Shown here one piece after another: positions 24,890 to 34,460 of a stretch of DNA of 64,000 nt. The notes beneath the pieces were generated by a model. That model saw nothing but the letters and a program-made list of their open reading frames with translations, ran no database searches and was not told the DNA's origin. Location of the stretch: NCBI RefSeq assembly GCF_009749395.1, contig NZ_WBIR01000006.1, forward strand, positions 247,978-311,977, in the 5' to 3' direction. This DNA comes from Agromyces salentinus (GTDB lineage Bacteria > Actinomycetota > Actinomycetes > Actinomycetales > Microbacteriaceae). How positions within the stretch are numbered: the stretch's first letter is position 1; every line of letters starts with the position of its first letter. The position numbers were made by a program, and so were the translations under genes.

Positions 24890-27091
24890 ATGAGCGAGCG
24901 GCACGAGCACACCACGCACCCCACGCATGCCCACGACGAGCACACCCACCCCGATGAGGCGGGCCACGACCTGCACGGCCAGCACGACGCGCCCATGGGG
25001 CACGAAGACCACGCGGGCCATGAGGGTCATGGCGGCCACGAGGGCCATGGCGGCCACGCGGGCCACGGCGATCACGTCGGCCAGTTCCGTCGCCTGTTCT
25101 GGATCATGCTCGCGCTCGCGGTCCCCGTCATCGGCTTCAGCGGCATGTTCGCCTCGATCCTCGGCTACCCGCTGCCGGATGCCGCGTGGGTCGCGTGGAT
25201 CTCACCCGTGCTGGGCACCGTCATGTACGTCTGGGGCGGCCGACCGTTCCTCACGGGCGCCGTCTCCGAGCTGAAGGCGCGCAAGCCGGGCATGATGCTG
25301 CTCATCGCGCTGGCCATCACGGTCGCGTTCCTCGCGTCGTGGGGAGCGAGCCTCGGCATCCTCCACCACGAACTCGACTTCTGGTGGGAGCTCGCGCTCC
25401 TCATCGTCATCATGCTCCTCGGCCACTGGATCGAGATGCGCTCGCTCGCGCAGACCTCCTCGGCACTCGAGTCGCTCGCGGCGCTCCTGCCCGACGAGGC
25501 CGAACGCCTCGACCCGCGCACCGGCGACGTCGTGACGGTGGCCCCCTCCGAGCTCGTCGTCGGCGACCTCGTCATCGTGCGCCCCGGCGGCCGCGTCCCC
25601 GCCGACGGTGTCGTCACCGAGGGCACGGCCGACGTCGACGAGTCGATGATCACGGGCGAGTCCCACGCGGTCGCCCGCGGCCCCGGCGATCCGGTCGTGG
25701 CCGGCACGGTCGCCACGGACACGGCGATCCGGGTGCGCATCTCCGCGGTGGGCGAGGACACCGCCCTGGCCGGCATCCGCCGCCTCGTCGCCGAGGCGCA
25801 GAACTCGACCTCGCGGGCCCAGCGCCTGGCCGACACCGCGGCCGGATGGCTCTTCTGGTTCGCGCTCGGCGCGGCCGTGCTCACGGCCGTCGCCTGGACG
25901 CTCCTCGGGCAGCCCGACGACGCGGTCATCCGCACCATCACGGTGCTCGTGATCGCGTGCCCCCACGCGCTCGGCCTCGCCATCCCGCTCGTCGTCGCGA
26001 TCGCGACCGAGCGGGCGGCGAAGGGCGGCGTGCTCGTCAAGGACCGCCTCGCGCTCGAGAGCATGCGCACCGTCTCCGCCGTGCTCTTCGACAAGACCGG
26101 GACGCTCACGAGGGGCGAGCCCGTGGTCACGCACGTCGCCCCGGTCGCGCCGCACTCCGAGCAGGAGGTGCTCGCCCTCGCCGCGGCGGCGGAGTCCGAC
26201 AGCGAGCACCCGCTCGCCAGGGCGATCGTGCAGGCGGCCGATGGGCAGGGTCTCGCCGTGCCGCGTGCCGGGGAGTTCCGCGCGTCGCCCGCCGAGGGCG
26301 TGTCGGCCGTGGTCGACGGCCGCACGGTCTCGGTCGGCGGCCCGGCGATGCTCGAGCGGCACGGGCGGCAGGCGCTCGACGCGACGTCCGCGTGGCGCGA
26401 GGAGGGCGCCATCATCCTGCACGTGCTCGCCGACGGCGAGGTGGTGGGTGCGCTCGCCCTCGCCGACGAGATCCGCCCCGAGTCGCGGGAAGCCGTCGAC
26501 GCGCTGAGGGTGCTCGGCGTGCAGGTCGTCATGATCACGGGCGATGCGGAGGCGGTCGCGCAGTCGGTCGCGGCCGAGCTCGGCATCGACCGCGTGTTCG
26601 CGGGCGTGCGCCCCGAGCACAAGGCGGCCAAGGTGGCCGAACTCCAGGCCGAGGGCCATCGGGTGGCGATGGTCGGCGACGGCGTCAACGACGCCCCCGC
26701 GCTCGCGCAAGCCGACGTCGGCATCGCCATCGGCGCCGGAACGGATGTCGCGATCGCGTCGGCCGGCGTCATCCTGGCCAGCGACGACCCGCGCTCGGTG
26801 CTCTCGGTCATCGAGCTGTCGCGGGCCAGCTACCGCAAGATGAAGCAGAACCTGTGGTGGGCCGCGGGTTACAACCTCGTCTCCGTGCCGCTGGCGGCCG
26901 GCGTGCTCGCGCCGATCGGCTTCGTCATGCCCATGGCCGTCGGCGCGATCCTGATGTCGCTGTCTACCATCGTCGTCGCAGTCAACGCGCAGTTCCTGCG
27001 CCGGCTCGACCTCTCGCCGGAGGTCAGCGCCCGCGCGGTGCTTCGTCGCGAGCCCGAGGGGATGTCGCCGGCTTCCGCCGCCGCCGCCTGA
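24890..27091 (+). CDS. copB: Copper-translocating P1B-type ATPase, CopB class
   Basis: A 733-residue copper pump. The N-terminus (1-65) is a histidine/glycine-rich metal-binding tail in place of a CxxC domain. The transmembrane ion site is CPH (Cys357-Pro358-His359), which defines the P1B-3/CopB group usually linked to Cu(II) or Cu(I) export. The phosphorylation site is DKTGT with Asp401, and the TGDAEAVAQ and GDGVNDAPAL hinge motifs are intact. A CsoR-type box sits just upstream. The last 68 bp overlap the 3' end of the convergent MATE gene. Confidence 0.93.
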   Translation: MSERHEHTTHPTHAHDEHTHPDEAGHDLHGQHDAPMGHEDHAGHEGHGGHEGHGGHAGHGDHVGQFRRLFWIMLALAVPVIGFSGMFASILGYPLPDAAWVAWISPVLGTVMYVWGGRPFLTGAVSELKARKPGMMLLIALAITVAFLASWGASLGILHHELDFWWELALLIVIMLLGHWIEMRSLAQTSSALESLAALLPDEAERLDPRTGDVVTVAPSELVVGDLVIVRPGGRVPADGVVTEGTADVDESMITGESHAVARGPGDPVVAGTVATDTAIRVRISAVGEDTALAGIRRLVAEAQNSTSRAQRLADTAAGWLFWFALGAAVLTAVAWTLLGQPDDAVIRTITVLVIACPHALGLAIPLVVAIATERAAKGGVLVKDRLALESMRTVSAVLFDKTGTLTRGEPVVTHVAPVAPHSEQEVLALAAAAESDSEHPLARAIVQAADGQGLAVPRAGEFRASPAEGVSAVVDGRTVSVGGPAMLERHGRQALDATSAWREEGAIILHVLADGEVVGALALADEIRPESREAVDALRVLGVQVVMITGDAEAVAQSVAAELGIDRVFAGVRPEHKAAKVAELQAEGHRVAMVGDGVNDAPALAQADVGIAIGAGTDVAIASAGVILASDDPRSVLSVIELSRASYRKMKQNLWWAAGYNLVSVPLAAGVLAPIGFVMPMAVGAILMSLSTIVVAVNAQFLRRLDLSPEVSARAVLRREPEGMSPASAAAA

Positions 27092-28541
27092 ACCGTCCGG
27101 CGTCCTGCGCCGGGATCGACCCCGTCACGACGGCGTCGACGTTCATCGACCCGTCGACCGGACCCACGACGGCGATGGGCGTGGTCGGCGTCGCCGTCCT
27201 CGGTTCGACGCGCATGCGCCCGAGGCGGCGGTGCTCGCGCACGTACGCCGGGATGAGCAGGGCTGCCGCCCCGAACCACGCGAGCGGGTTGCTCCAGACC
27301 ACGCCGACGAACCCGAAGGCGGCGCCCAGCACGATCGCGGCGCCCACGCGCATGACCAACTCGATCACGCCGGTCACGGTCGGCACGATCGTGTGGCCGA
27401 GTCCCTGCAGGGTGCCGCGCAGCACGAACAGCACGCCGAGGGCCGAGTACGTGAACCCGTTGACGGCGAGCATGAGCCCGGCGTCGGCCACCACAGAGTC
27501 GGAGCCGTCGCCGACGAAGAGCCGCACGAGCTGCTCGCCGAAGAGGATGAGCGGCACGCCGATCACGACGGCCGCGCCGATCGACATCCACGTGGCCTGC
27601 ACCGCGCCGCGGCGCACGCGGTCGGGTCGGTGGCCGCCGATGTTCTGCGCCGCGAACATCGACGCCGCGAGGCCGAGCGAGGCGAGCAGCGCGACCGCCA
27701 GCGAGTCGATGCGCGAGGCCGTCGTGTACGCCGCGACCGCGTCGGCCCCGAGGGCGTTGAGCGCCACCTGCACGGTGAGCGTGCCGATCGCGATGATCGA
27801 CGCCTGGAACCCCATCGGCAGGCCGACCCGCAGGTGCTCGCGGAGGTCGGCACGCGACATCCGCCAGTCGTCGCGTCGCAGGTGCAGCGCGGGCACGCGC
27901 CTGCGCACGAAGTCGAGGCACAGGGCGACCGAGACCGCCTGGGAGACGACGGTCGCGATCGCGGCGCCGGCGACGCCCCAGCCCAGGGGACCGACCATGA
28001 GCACGACGAGGCCGACGTTCAGCACGCACGAGACGGTGAGGAACACGAGCGGGGTGCGCGAGTCGCCGATGGAGCGGATGATGGCCGACAGGTAGTTGAA
28101 GAACATCACGGCGGATGCCCCGAGGAAGCTGATCTGCGTGAAGACGGTCGCCTCGGCGAGCAGTTCGTCGGGCGTCTGGAGCAGGCGCAGCGCGGGCTCG
28201 GCGATGAACGGCGCGCCGACGGTGAGCAGGATGCTCATCGCCCCGGTGAGCAGCGTGCCGGTCGCGACCGATCGCCGGACCCCCTCGTGTTCGCGGGCGC
28301 CGAACGCCTGCGCGGTCGGGATCGCGAAGCCGGAGGTGACGCCCCACGCGAAGCCCAGCAGGAGGAAGAGCAGCGGGCCGGTCGCGCCGACGGCGGCGAG
28401 CGAGTCGATGCCCAGGTGCCGGCCGACGACGATCGCATCGGCCACCTGGTAGAGCTGCTGCACGACGTTGCCGATGAGCAGCGGCATCGCGAAGACGAGG
28501 ATGACGCGCCAGGGCGCGCCGGTGGTGAGGCTGGTGGCCAT
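27024..28541 (-). CDS. MATE-family efflux transporter
   Basis: A 505-residue membrane protein with 12 predicted helices in two halves, the first starting APWRVILVFAMPLLIGNVVQQLYQVADAIVVGRH, typical of the MATE/DinF drug/sodium antiporters. The C-terminal 70 residues after the last helix are basic and Pro/Arg-rich (RFRRRRRKPATSPRARDEAPRGR), and the end is encoded antisense to the last 68 bp of copB. That tail is not usual for the family and may be a read-on into the neighbour. It is transcribed alone between the two copper ATPase genes. Substrate is unknown. Confidence 0.88.
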   Translation of the reverse strand: MATSLTTGAPWRVILVFAMPLLIGNVVQQLYQVADAIVVGRHLGIDSLAAVGATGPLLFLLLGFAWGVTSGFAIPTAQAFGAREHEGVRRSVATGTLLTGAMSILLTVGAPFIAEPALRLLQTPDELLAEATVFTQISFLGASAVMFFNYLSAIIRSIGDSRTPLVFLTVSCVLNVGLVVLMVGPLGWGVAGAAIATVVSQAVSVALCLDFVRRRVPALHLRRDDWRMSRADLREHLRVGLPMGFQASIIAIGTLTVQVALNALGADAVAAYTTASRIDSLAVALLASLGLAASMFAAQNIGGHRPDRVRRGAVQATWMSIGAAVVIGVPLILFGEQLVRLFVGDGSDSVVADAGLMLAVNGFTYSALGVLFVLRGTLQGLGHTIVPTVTGVIELVMRVGAAIVLGAAFGFVGVVWSNPLAWFGAAALLIPAYVREHRRLGRMRVEPRTATPTTPIAVVGPVDGSMNVDAVVTGSIPAQDAGRFRRRRRKPATSPRARDEAPRGR

Positions 28542-28646
28542 TGGGCTCTCCGACGGATCGCACGATGAGGGACGGATGCCGCGAACGGCAAACGCGTGCC
28601 ATCCTATCGAATCGATTCGACCCAGCGCATCATGCGCCCCGCCGAT

Positions 28647-28670
28647 CGGCCGGTCCGTCCGGACCGGCCG
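28647..28670 (-). terminator. Hairpin terminator candidate after copA
   Basis: CGGCCGGTCC-GTCC-GGACCGGCCG forms perfect 10-bp arms with a 4-nt loop, 10 bp beyond the copA stop. No T-run follows, as is common in high-GC genomes. Confidence 0.65.
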
Positions 28671-28680
28671 ACCCAGCGGA

Positions 28681-30987
28681 TCAGGCGATCCCGCGGAACC
28701 GCCGCAGCCGCAGGCTGTTGCCCACGACGAACACCGACGAGAACGCCATGGCCGCGCCCGCGACGAGCGGGTTCAGCATGCCGAGCATCGCCACCGGGAT
28801 CGCGGCCACGTTGTAGGCGAAGGCCCAGAACAGGTTGCCCTTGATCGTGGCCAGCGTGCCCCGCGAGAGGCGGATCGCGTCGACGACGGCCACCAGGTCG
28901 CTGCGCACGAGCGTCAGGTCGCTCGCCTCGATCGCGACATCCGTGCCGGTGCCCATCGCGATGCCGAGGTCGGCCGTGGCGAGCGCCACGGCGTCGTTGA
29001 CGCCGTCGCCGACCATCGCGACGATGCGGCCCTCGGCCTGCAGGGCCCGCACGACGTCGGCCTTCTCGGAGGGCAGCACCCCGGCCCGCACCAGGTCGAT
29101 GCCGACCTCGGCGGCCACGGCCCTCGCCACGCGCTCGTTGTCGCCCGTGACCAGCATGGGCGTCAGACCGAGCGCGCGCATCTGCGCCACGGCGGCCGCG
29201 CTGTTCGGCTTCACGGTGTCGGTCACGCTCAGGATGCCGCGCGCACGGCCGTCCCAGGCCACGGCGACCACCGTGCCGCCCGACGCCTCGAGCTCGGCCT
29301 GGCGCTCGGCCAGTTCCGTGGGCAGCTCGACCGCCCACTGCTCGGCGAGCCACCCAGGGCGACCCACGAGGACCAGACGCCCCTCGACGACGGCCTGCAC
29401 GCCGAGCCCCTGCGTCGAGGCGAAGTCCTCGAGCGCGGGCAGCGTCGCGGCAGCCCCGGTCCCCACACCGGCCAACGCCTGGGCCTCGGCGGCGGCGGCG
29501 GCGGCCGTGACGGCAGCGGCGATCGGATGCTCCGACCCCGCCTCGGCGGCCCCGGCGAAGCGGAGCACCTCGGCCCCGGCCTCGCCATCGGCGGGAACGA
29601 CGGCGGCGAGCGACATCCGCCCGCTCGTGACCGTGCCGGTCTTGTCGAGCACGATCGTGTCGACGCGACGGGTGGACTCCAGGATCTGCGGCCCCTTGAT
29701 GAGGATCCCGAGCTGCACGCCGCGCGCGGTGCCGACGAGCAGCGCCATCGGCGTCGCGAGGCCGAGGGCGCAGGGGCACGCCACGATGAGCGTGGCGACG
29801 GCCGCCGTGAACGCGACCTCGGGCCCGGCGCCGGCAAGCAGCCAGCCGACCAGCGCCGCGAGCGAGAGCCCGATGACGATCGGCACGAAGATCGACGAGA
29901 CACGGTCGGCGAGGCGCTGCACCTCGGCTTTGCCGGTCTGCGCCTGCTCGACGAGCCGTGCCATCGCCGCCAGCTCGGTGTCGGCGCCGACCCGCGTGGC
30001 GCGAACCACGAGGCGACCGCCGACATTGATGGTGGCTCCGACGACGGATGCCCCGGGCCCGACCTCCAGGGGCACGGACTCGCCCGTGAGCATGCTCGCG
30101 TCGATCGCCGAGCCGCCCTCGACCACGATGCCGTCGGTGGCGACCTTCTCGCCGGGTCGCACGACGAAGCGGTCGTCGACGGCGAGGTCGGCCACCGGCA
30201 TCCGCACCTCGACGCCGTCGCGAAGGACGGATGCCTCGCTCGCGCCCATCTCGAGGAGCGCCGTGATGGCGGCCGTCGAGCTGCGCTTGGCCCGCGACTC
30301 GGCGTACCGCCCCGCGAGCACGAACACGGTCACGGCCGAGGCGACCTCGAGGTAGATCTCGTCGGCTCCCCCGCCCGGCGCCGTGAACAGCGCGAACTCC
30401 ATGGTCATGCCCGGCATGCCGGCCTGCCCGAGGAACAGTGCGTAGAGCGACCAGCCGAGCGCGGCGAGCACGCCGACGCTGATGAGCGTGTCCATGGTCG
30501 CGGCGCCGTGCCGGAGGTTGATCCAGGCGGCCCGGTGGAACGGCCAGCCGCCCCAGACCGCGACCGGTGCGGCGAGCACGAGCGCGAGCCACTGCCAGTT
30601 CGTGAACTGGAGGGCCGGGATCATCGACATCGCGACGACCGGCACCGTGAGCACGGTCGAGACGATCAGGCGCTGCCGAAGGGATGCCGCCTCGCCGCGC
30701 TCGCTTCCACTGTCGGCGCCATGCGGCTCGGCGCCCCGCGTCTCGTCACCCGCGGGCGCGGGCCGAGGCGGGGGCGGCGGCAGCTCGGCGGTGTAGCCGG
30801 TGGCCTCGACGGTCGCGATCGCCTCCTCGACGGTGACGCCGTCGGGCAGGCGCACGCTGGCCTTCTCCGTCGCGTAGTTGACCGTGGCCTCGACGCCCGG
30901 CATGCGGTTCAGCTTCTTCTCGATACGGGCCGCGCAGGAGGCGCAGGTCATGCCGCCGACGAGGAGGTCGACCTGCTGCGCGCTCAT
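28681..30987 (-). CDS. copA: Copper-translocating P1B-type ATPase, CopA class
   Basis: A 768-residue Cu(I) exporter. The N-terminal heavy-metal-associated domain contains GMTCASC (Cys15, Cys18). The membrane site is CPC (ACPCALGLATP), the phosphorylation motif DKTGTVTSG follows, and EHPIAAAV, TGDNERVA and GDGVNDAVAL complete a functional pump. It differs from the neighbouring CopB in both the metal-binding tail and the ion site, so the two probably have distinct roles. ATG 30987 overlaps the copZ stop (ATGA), giving a copZ-copA operon under the CsoR-like box at 31372. Confidence 0.95.
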   Translation of the reverse strand: MSAQQVDLLVGGMTCASCAARIEKKLNRMPGVEATVNYATEKASVRLPDGVTVEEAIATVEATGYTAELPPPPPRPAPAGDETRGAEPHGADSGSERGEAASLRQRLIVSTVLTVPVVAMSMIPALQFTNWQWLALVLAAPVAVWGGWPFHRAAWINLRHGAATMDTLISVGVLAALGWSLYALFLGQAGMPGMTMEFALFTAPGGGADEIYLEVASAVTVFVLAGRYAESRAKRSSTAAITALLEMGASEASVLRDGVEVRMPVADLAVDDRFVVRPGEKVATDGIVVEGGSAIDASMLTGESVPLEVGPGASVVGATINVGGRLVVRATRVGADTELAAMARLVEQAQTGKAEVQRLADRVSSIFVPIVIGLSLAALVGWLLAGAGPEVAFTAAVATLIVACPCALGLATPMALLVGTARGVQLGILIKGPQILESTRRVDTIVLDKTGTVTSGRMSLAAVVPADGEAGAEVLRFAGAAEAGSEHPIAAAVTAAAAAAEAQALAGVGTGAAATLPALEDFASTQGLGVQAVVEGRLVLVGRPGWLAEQWAVELPTELAERQAELEASGGTVVAVAWDGRARGILSVTDTVKPNSAAAVAQMRALGLTPMLVTGDNERVARAVAAEVGIDLVRAGVLPSEKADVVRALQAEGRIVAMVGDGVNDAVALATADLGIAMGTGTDVAIEASDLTLVRSDLVAVVDAIRLSRGTLATIKGNLFWAFAYNVAAIPVAMLGMLNPLVAGAAMAFSSVFVVGNSLRLRRFRGIA

Positions 30988-31349
30988 GACGCGGATGCGG
31001 CGAGTTCGTAGCCGGCCTCGTCGACGGCCCCGGCGAGCGTCTCCTCGTCGAGCGCGGATGCGCTGCGGACCGTGACCGTGGAGACCCCGCCCGCGACCAG
31101 CTCGACCCGCACGTCGGCGACCCCGGCCAGCCCGGAGAGCTCCTCGGTGACGCTCGCGACGCAGTGCGAGCAGGTCATGCCCGCGACGCCGAAGGTCGTG
31201 ACGACCGCGTCGTCAGGCGTGGCATCCGCCGGTCGTCCGGGTGCACTGGCGGGCCGAGGCGAGCCGGGGCCGTCATGGCGTTCGCCCGGTCGTCCGATCG
31301 AGAGCGTGCTGTTGCAGCATCCGCCGGTCGTGTCATTCGTGTCGCACAT
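30984..31349 (-). CDS. copZ: Copper chaperone CopZ-like, with Cys-rich N-terminal extension
   Basis: A 121-residue protein whose C-terminal 70 residues are a heavy-metal-associated domain with GMTCSHC (Cys60, Cys63). The first 45 residues are an extension with a CC pair (11-12) plus Cys2 and a Pro/Gly-rich linker, which is longer than the usual 68-residue CopZ. GGAGAGG precedes the ATG at 31349. It would hand Cu(I) to CopA, with which it is translationally coupled. The extra cysteines could form a second copper site. Confidence 0.85.
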   Translation of the reverse strand: MCDTNDTTGGCCNSTLSIGRPGERHDGPGSPRPASAPGRPADATPDDAVVTTFGVAGMTCSHCVASVTEELSGLAGVADVRVELVAGGVSTVTVRSASALDEETLAGAVDEAGYELAASAS

Positions 31350-31371
31350 CGTGTGATCCTCTCCGTCACTA

Positions 31372-31387
31372 ATACCCCTACCGGGTA
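31372..31387 (-). promoter_or_regulatory. CsoR-type copper box upstream of copZ
   Basis: ATACCCCTACCGGGTA, an imperfect palindrome closely related to the box at 24862, lies 22 bp upstream of the copZ start. No csoR gene is in the window, so the regulator must be encoded elsewhere. Confidence 0.65.
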
Positions 31388-31558
31388 CCCGTGTGAGCAC
31401 AACGATAGCGCACGTCGGCGATATTCCCCAGCCGGGGTCACGGTCACCGCCTGCGGCCCCTCGCCCGCGGCGGATGGACGGCGTGCAGCAGCGGCGACGA
31501 ACCGCGGCGGTTCCTCGGCGGGAGACCCGGCCTGCGCCGAGGGCGAGCGTGCGGGCGC

Positions 31559-32890
31559 CTACTTCGCGGCGGCCGGCGCCGGGAGGGTGGTCTCCACGGC
31601 GACGTCGGCGCATGGCGCGGATTCCTGCATCTTCGCCGTGGCCTGCTCGAGCGACCAGGGCAGCTCGATGATGGGGGCGTCGCGGCCCTCCGCGGGCGCA
31701 GCCTTCGACCCGATCGAGGCGAGCGCGAACGCGACCTCGCGGACGAATCCGGGAGGAGGGGACGAGTTGTTCAGGGCGACCACGACCGTCAGCCCGCTCT
31801 CGGGGTCGGTGAAGGCGGCCGTCAGGGCGCCGGCGGTCTCGCCGGCATCGCCGCGCATGGGTCCGTAACTCTGGCCGCCGATGCCGGCCTCGACCCAGCT
31901 CGGGGCGTCGCCGCCGACCGGGTGCGTCTTCCACTGCTTCGCCGCCATGCTCTCAGAGAGCAGCGACCCCGTCGCGAACGCCTCGCTGAAGCGGCGGAGG
32001 TCGCCGAGGGTCGTGGTCGCGCCCGCGGCCGACCCACCGATCGAGCTCGACTGCCTGGAGTCGTCGTACCTGATCTTGCAGTCGAGCTTGCCATCGGGGT
32101 TCACGGCCGCCGAGTAGGCCCCGAGCACGCCGGAGCCGACCGAGGTCGGGGCCGGGATCGCCGTCGACTCCATGCCGAGCGGGCCGAGCACCTCGCCCCG
32201 GGCGAGGTCGTTCCACGACTGGCCCGTCACGCGCTTTGCGCCCATTCCGGCCAGGAGCACGCCCGTTCGGGACGGCCGCACCTGCTCGCCGGCCTCACCC
32301 GTGCGGGGAAGCGCCATCGCCGCGGCGACGAGCTCGTTCTCGGACCACGGACGCTCGGGGTTGGACACGAAGACGTTCTCGAGGTGCGGGTAGTAGTCGG
32401 CGATGCCCGACGTGTGCCGGCAGAGCTCCTCGTAGGTCACGCCCTCGAGGCCCGGAATCCAGTCGACGTCCTCGGCGATGTCATCGCCCAGGTCGAGCCG
32501 GCCGGCGTCGGCGAGCTTCAGCACGGCGGTGCACGTCACCTCGGACGTGATCGTGCCCATGCGGAAGGGCGTGTCGGTCGTGACCTTGTCGGCGCCCTCA
32601 TCGAACGAGACCGTCCCGGATGCCGCGGTCCACGAGCCGGCCCACGGTGCCCACACCCCCGCGACCCCGCCGCTCGCACCGCTCAGGGCGATCGCCTGCT
32701 CGAGGACGCCGGTGAGCGCGGCGCCGGTGTCCTCCGGCAGCCGGCCGTCGACCGAGTCGAACTGCGCGGCGGCCTCGTCGGGACCGAAGGAGCAGCCCTG
32801 CAGGCCGAGTCCGAGCGCGAGCACGACGGACGCCGCGGCGACAGATCCCCATCTGCGCCGGGTAAGCCCCCTGCGATCACCCACTCGCAC
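31559..32890 (-). CDS. Beta-lactamase-fold (class C/PBP-like) lipoprotein with lost catalytic motifs
   Basis: A 443-residue lipoprotein: basic N-terminus, hydrophobic segment and lipobox LQGC (Cys33). The body aligns by landmarks with class C beta-lactamase/serine-hydrolase proteins (YEELCRHTSGI, VLGPLGMESTAIP). The catalytic motifs are changed: FR-G-S-x-x-K reads GTITS (Thr113, Ser116), YSN reads PSR (206-208), and the late HxG region reads GDAGETAG. A hydrolase role is therefore unlikely; it may bind peptidoglycan or a small ligand. Start GTG 32890 precedes the signal directly. Confidence 0.82.
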   Translation of the reverse strand: MRVGDRRGLTRRRWGSVAAASVVLALGLGLQGCSFGPDEAAAQFDSVDGRLPEDTGAALTGVLEQAIALSGASGGVAGVWAPWAGSWTAASGTVSFDEGADKVTTDTPFRMGTITSEVTCTAVLKLADAGRLDLGDDIAEDVDWIPGLEGVTYEELCRHTSGIADYYPHLENVFVSNPERPWSENELVAAAMALPRTGEAGEQVRPSRTGVLLAGMGAKRVTGQSWNDLARGEVLGPLGMESTAIPAPTSVGSGVLGAYSAAVNPDGKLDCKIRYDDSRQSSSIGGSAAGATTTLGDLRRFSEAFATGSLLSESMAAKQWKTHPVGGDAPSWVEAGIGGQSYGPMRGDAGETAGALTAAFTDPESGLTVVVALNNSSPPPGFVREVAFALASIGSKAAPAEGRDAPIIELPWSLEQATAKMQESAPCADVAVETTLPAPAAAK

Positions 32891-32938
32891 CCCTAGCTGT
32901 GTCGACGCGATTCTAACCCGACGCTCCTGGGGAAAACG

Positions 32939-34240
32939 TCAGGCGCTGCCGATCTCGCGTTCGGCGCCCGACATGAAGCGTTCGACCGCCGGATCGACGA
33001 TGATGTCGCTCGGCCGCAGGGGTCGACTGAGGTACAGCCCGTCGAGCGAGGTGAGCCGGCTGAGCGCCACGTACGTCTGCCCGGGGCTGAACACCCGAGG
33101 GCCGAGGTCGACGATGGCCGAGTCGTAGCTCGCCCCCTGGGACTTGTGGATGGTCACCGCCCACGCGAGGCGCAACGGGAACTGGGTGAACTCCGCCACG
33201 ATCTGGCGCTCGAGCTTCTTGCGCGTCGGGTCCCAGGAGTACTTGTACTTCTCCCAGGTGGCCGGTTCGACGTCGTGGACCTCGCCGTCGACGTCGACGC
33301 GGACGTCGCGATCGAGTTCGACCACGGTGCCGATCGTGCCGTTGACCCAACGCTGCCCGTCGGGGCCGATCGCGGTGTCGTTGCGGAGGAACATGACCTG
33401 GGCGCCGACCTTGAGCTCGAGCCGCTCGTCGGCCGGGTAGGCCCGCCCGCCGAAGTCACCGGCGACCTCGGCCTCGTTCGCCTTGGAGTGGCCCGGGAGG
33501 CGATGCAGCTGCGTGGCGTTGATGCGGTTGACGGTGCCGTTCGTGGTCGCGAGCGTGATGGCGCCGTGCTCGGGCACTGGGCGCCGGGCGCCGACCGCGT
33601 TCAGCACTCCGGCGATCTCGGCCGTCACGCGCCCGTGGCGCACGGCGTTCAGCATGAACTTGAACTCGTCGTCGTGCTGGCGGTGCACCTCGTCGAGCTC
33701 GAAGATGCGCAGGCCCGTCTCGCGCCAGACCTTCGCGTCGAAGAACCACATCGAGTCGTACGTGTCGGCGAAGTACGCCCGCTCGTCGCCGTCGCCCGGC
33801 ACCGGAGCCAGCTGGTACGGATCCCCGAACAGCACGACCTGCACGCCGCCGAAGGGCTCGTGCCTGCGCTGCCTCGCCTGGCGGAGCGCCCGGTCCATCG
33901 CGTCCATCAGGTCGGCGTTCACCATGGAGATCTCGTCGATGACGAGCGTGTCCATGGCGTTCAGGATCTTGCGCACCGCGTCGTTCTGCTCGATCTCGTG
34001 GTCGGCGATGACCCCGATCGGCAACCGGAACAGCGAGTGGATCGTCTGCCCGCCGACGTTCAGCGCCGCCACGCCCGTGGGCGCGCAGATCACGATCTGC
34101 TTCTGCGTGTTCCAGTTGAGGTGGTTGAGCAGCGTCGACTTGCCGGTACCGGCTCGGCCGGTGACGAACACGTGGTCGCGCGTTCCCTCGATCGCCTCGA
34201 AGACCGCGGACTGCTCGCGGGTGAGGGTCAGGGGGGCCAC
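32939..34240 (-). CDS. PIF1-like/RecD-fold superfamily 1 DNA helicase
   Basis: A 433-residue ATP-dependent helicase. Walker A GRAGTGKST (about 30-38), motif II VIDEISMVN, GDPYQLAPV and the C-terminal VTIHKSQGASYDSAIVDL and TYVALSRLTSLDGLYL motifs are all present, matching standalone AAA_30/PIF1-type helicases of actinobacteria. GTG 34240 is chosen because a GGAG site lies upstream and earlier in-frame sequence is low-complexity and Arg/Ala-rich. It probably works in DNA repair or fork progression; no partner is adjacent. Confidence 0.88.
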   Translation of the reverse strand: MAPLTLTREQSAVFEAIEGTRDHVFVTGRAGTGKSTLLNHLNWNTQKQIVICAPTGVAALNVGGQTIHSLFRLPIGVIADHEIEQNDAVRKILNAMDTLVIDEISMVNADLMDAMDRALRQARQRRHEPFGGVQVVLFGDPYQLAPVPGDGDERAYFADTYDSMWFFDAKVWRETGLRIFELDEVHRQHDDEFKFMLNAVRHGRVTAEIAGVLNAVGARRPVPEHGAITLATTNGTVNRINATQLHRLPGHSKANEAEVAGDFGGRAYPADERLELKVGAQVMFLRNDTAIGPDGQRWVNGTIGTVVELDRDVRVDVDGEVHDVEPATWEKYKYSWDPTRKKLERQIVAEFTQFPLRLAWAVTIHKSQGASYDSAIVDLGPRVFSPGQTYVALSRLTSLDGLYLSRPLRPSDIIVDPAVERFMSGAEREIGSA

Positions 34241-34460
34241 GGGTACTCCGGTCTCGCGCGCCGCCGGTCGGCGCGATCCAACTGTAGCCGCGCGGGCGCG
34301 CGACGCCGCCGCCGGGCCCCCGGGGTGTGGGGCATCCGCTTCCGTCCTCGGCTGTGGACGAGCGGTGGCGACCTCGAGCGAGCGGATGCCGCGCCGCGGG
34401 CGCCGGCGGCCGCTCGACGCCGCGGGCGCGTACGTTCTGCTCATGGCATCCGCCCCCGTT

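Noticed and set aside
25186..28095. 969-codon plus-strand frame
   Set aside because: Shadow of copB and the MATE gene; composition dominated by Arg, Gly and Ala.
28468..31011. 847-codon plus-strand frame
   Set aside because: Antisense of copA with highly skewed composition and no domain.
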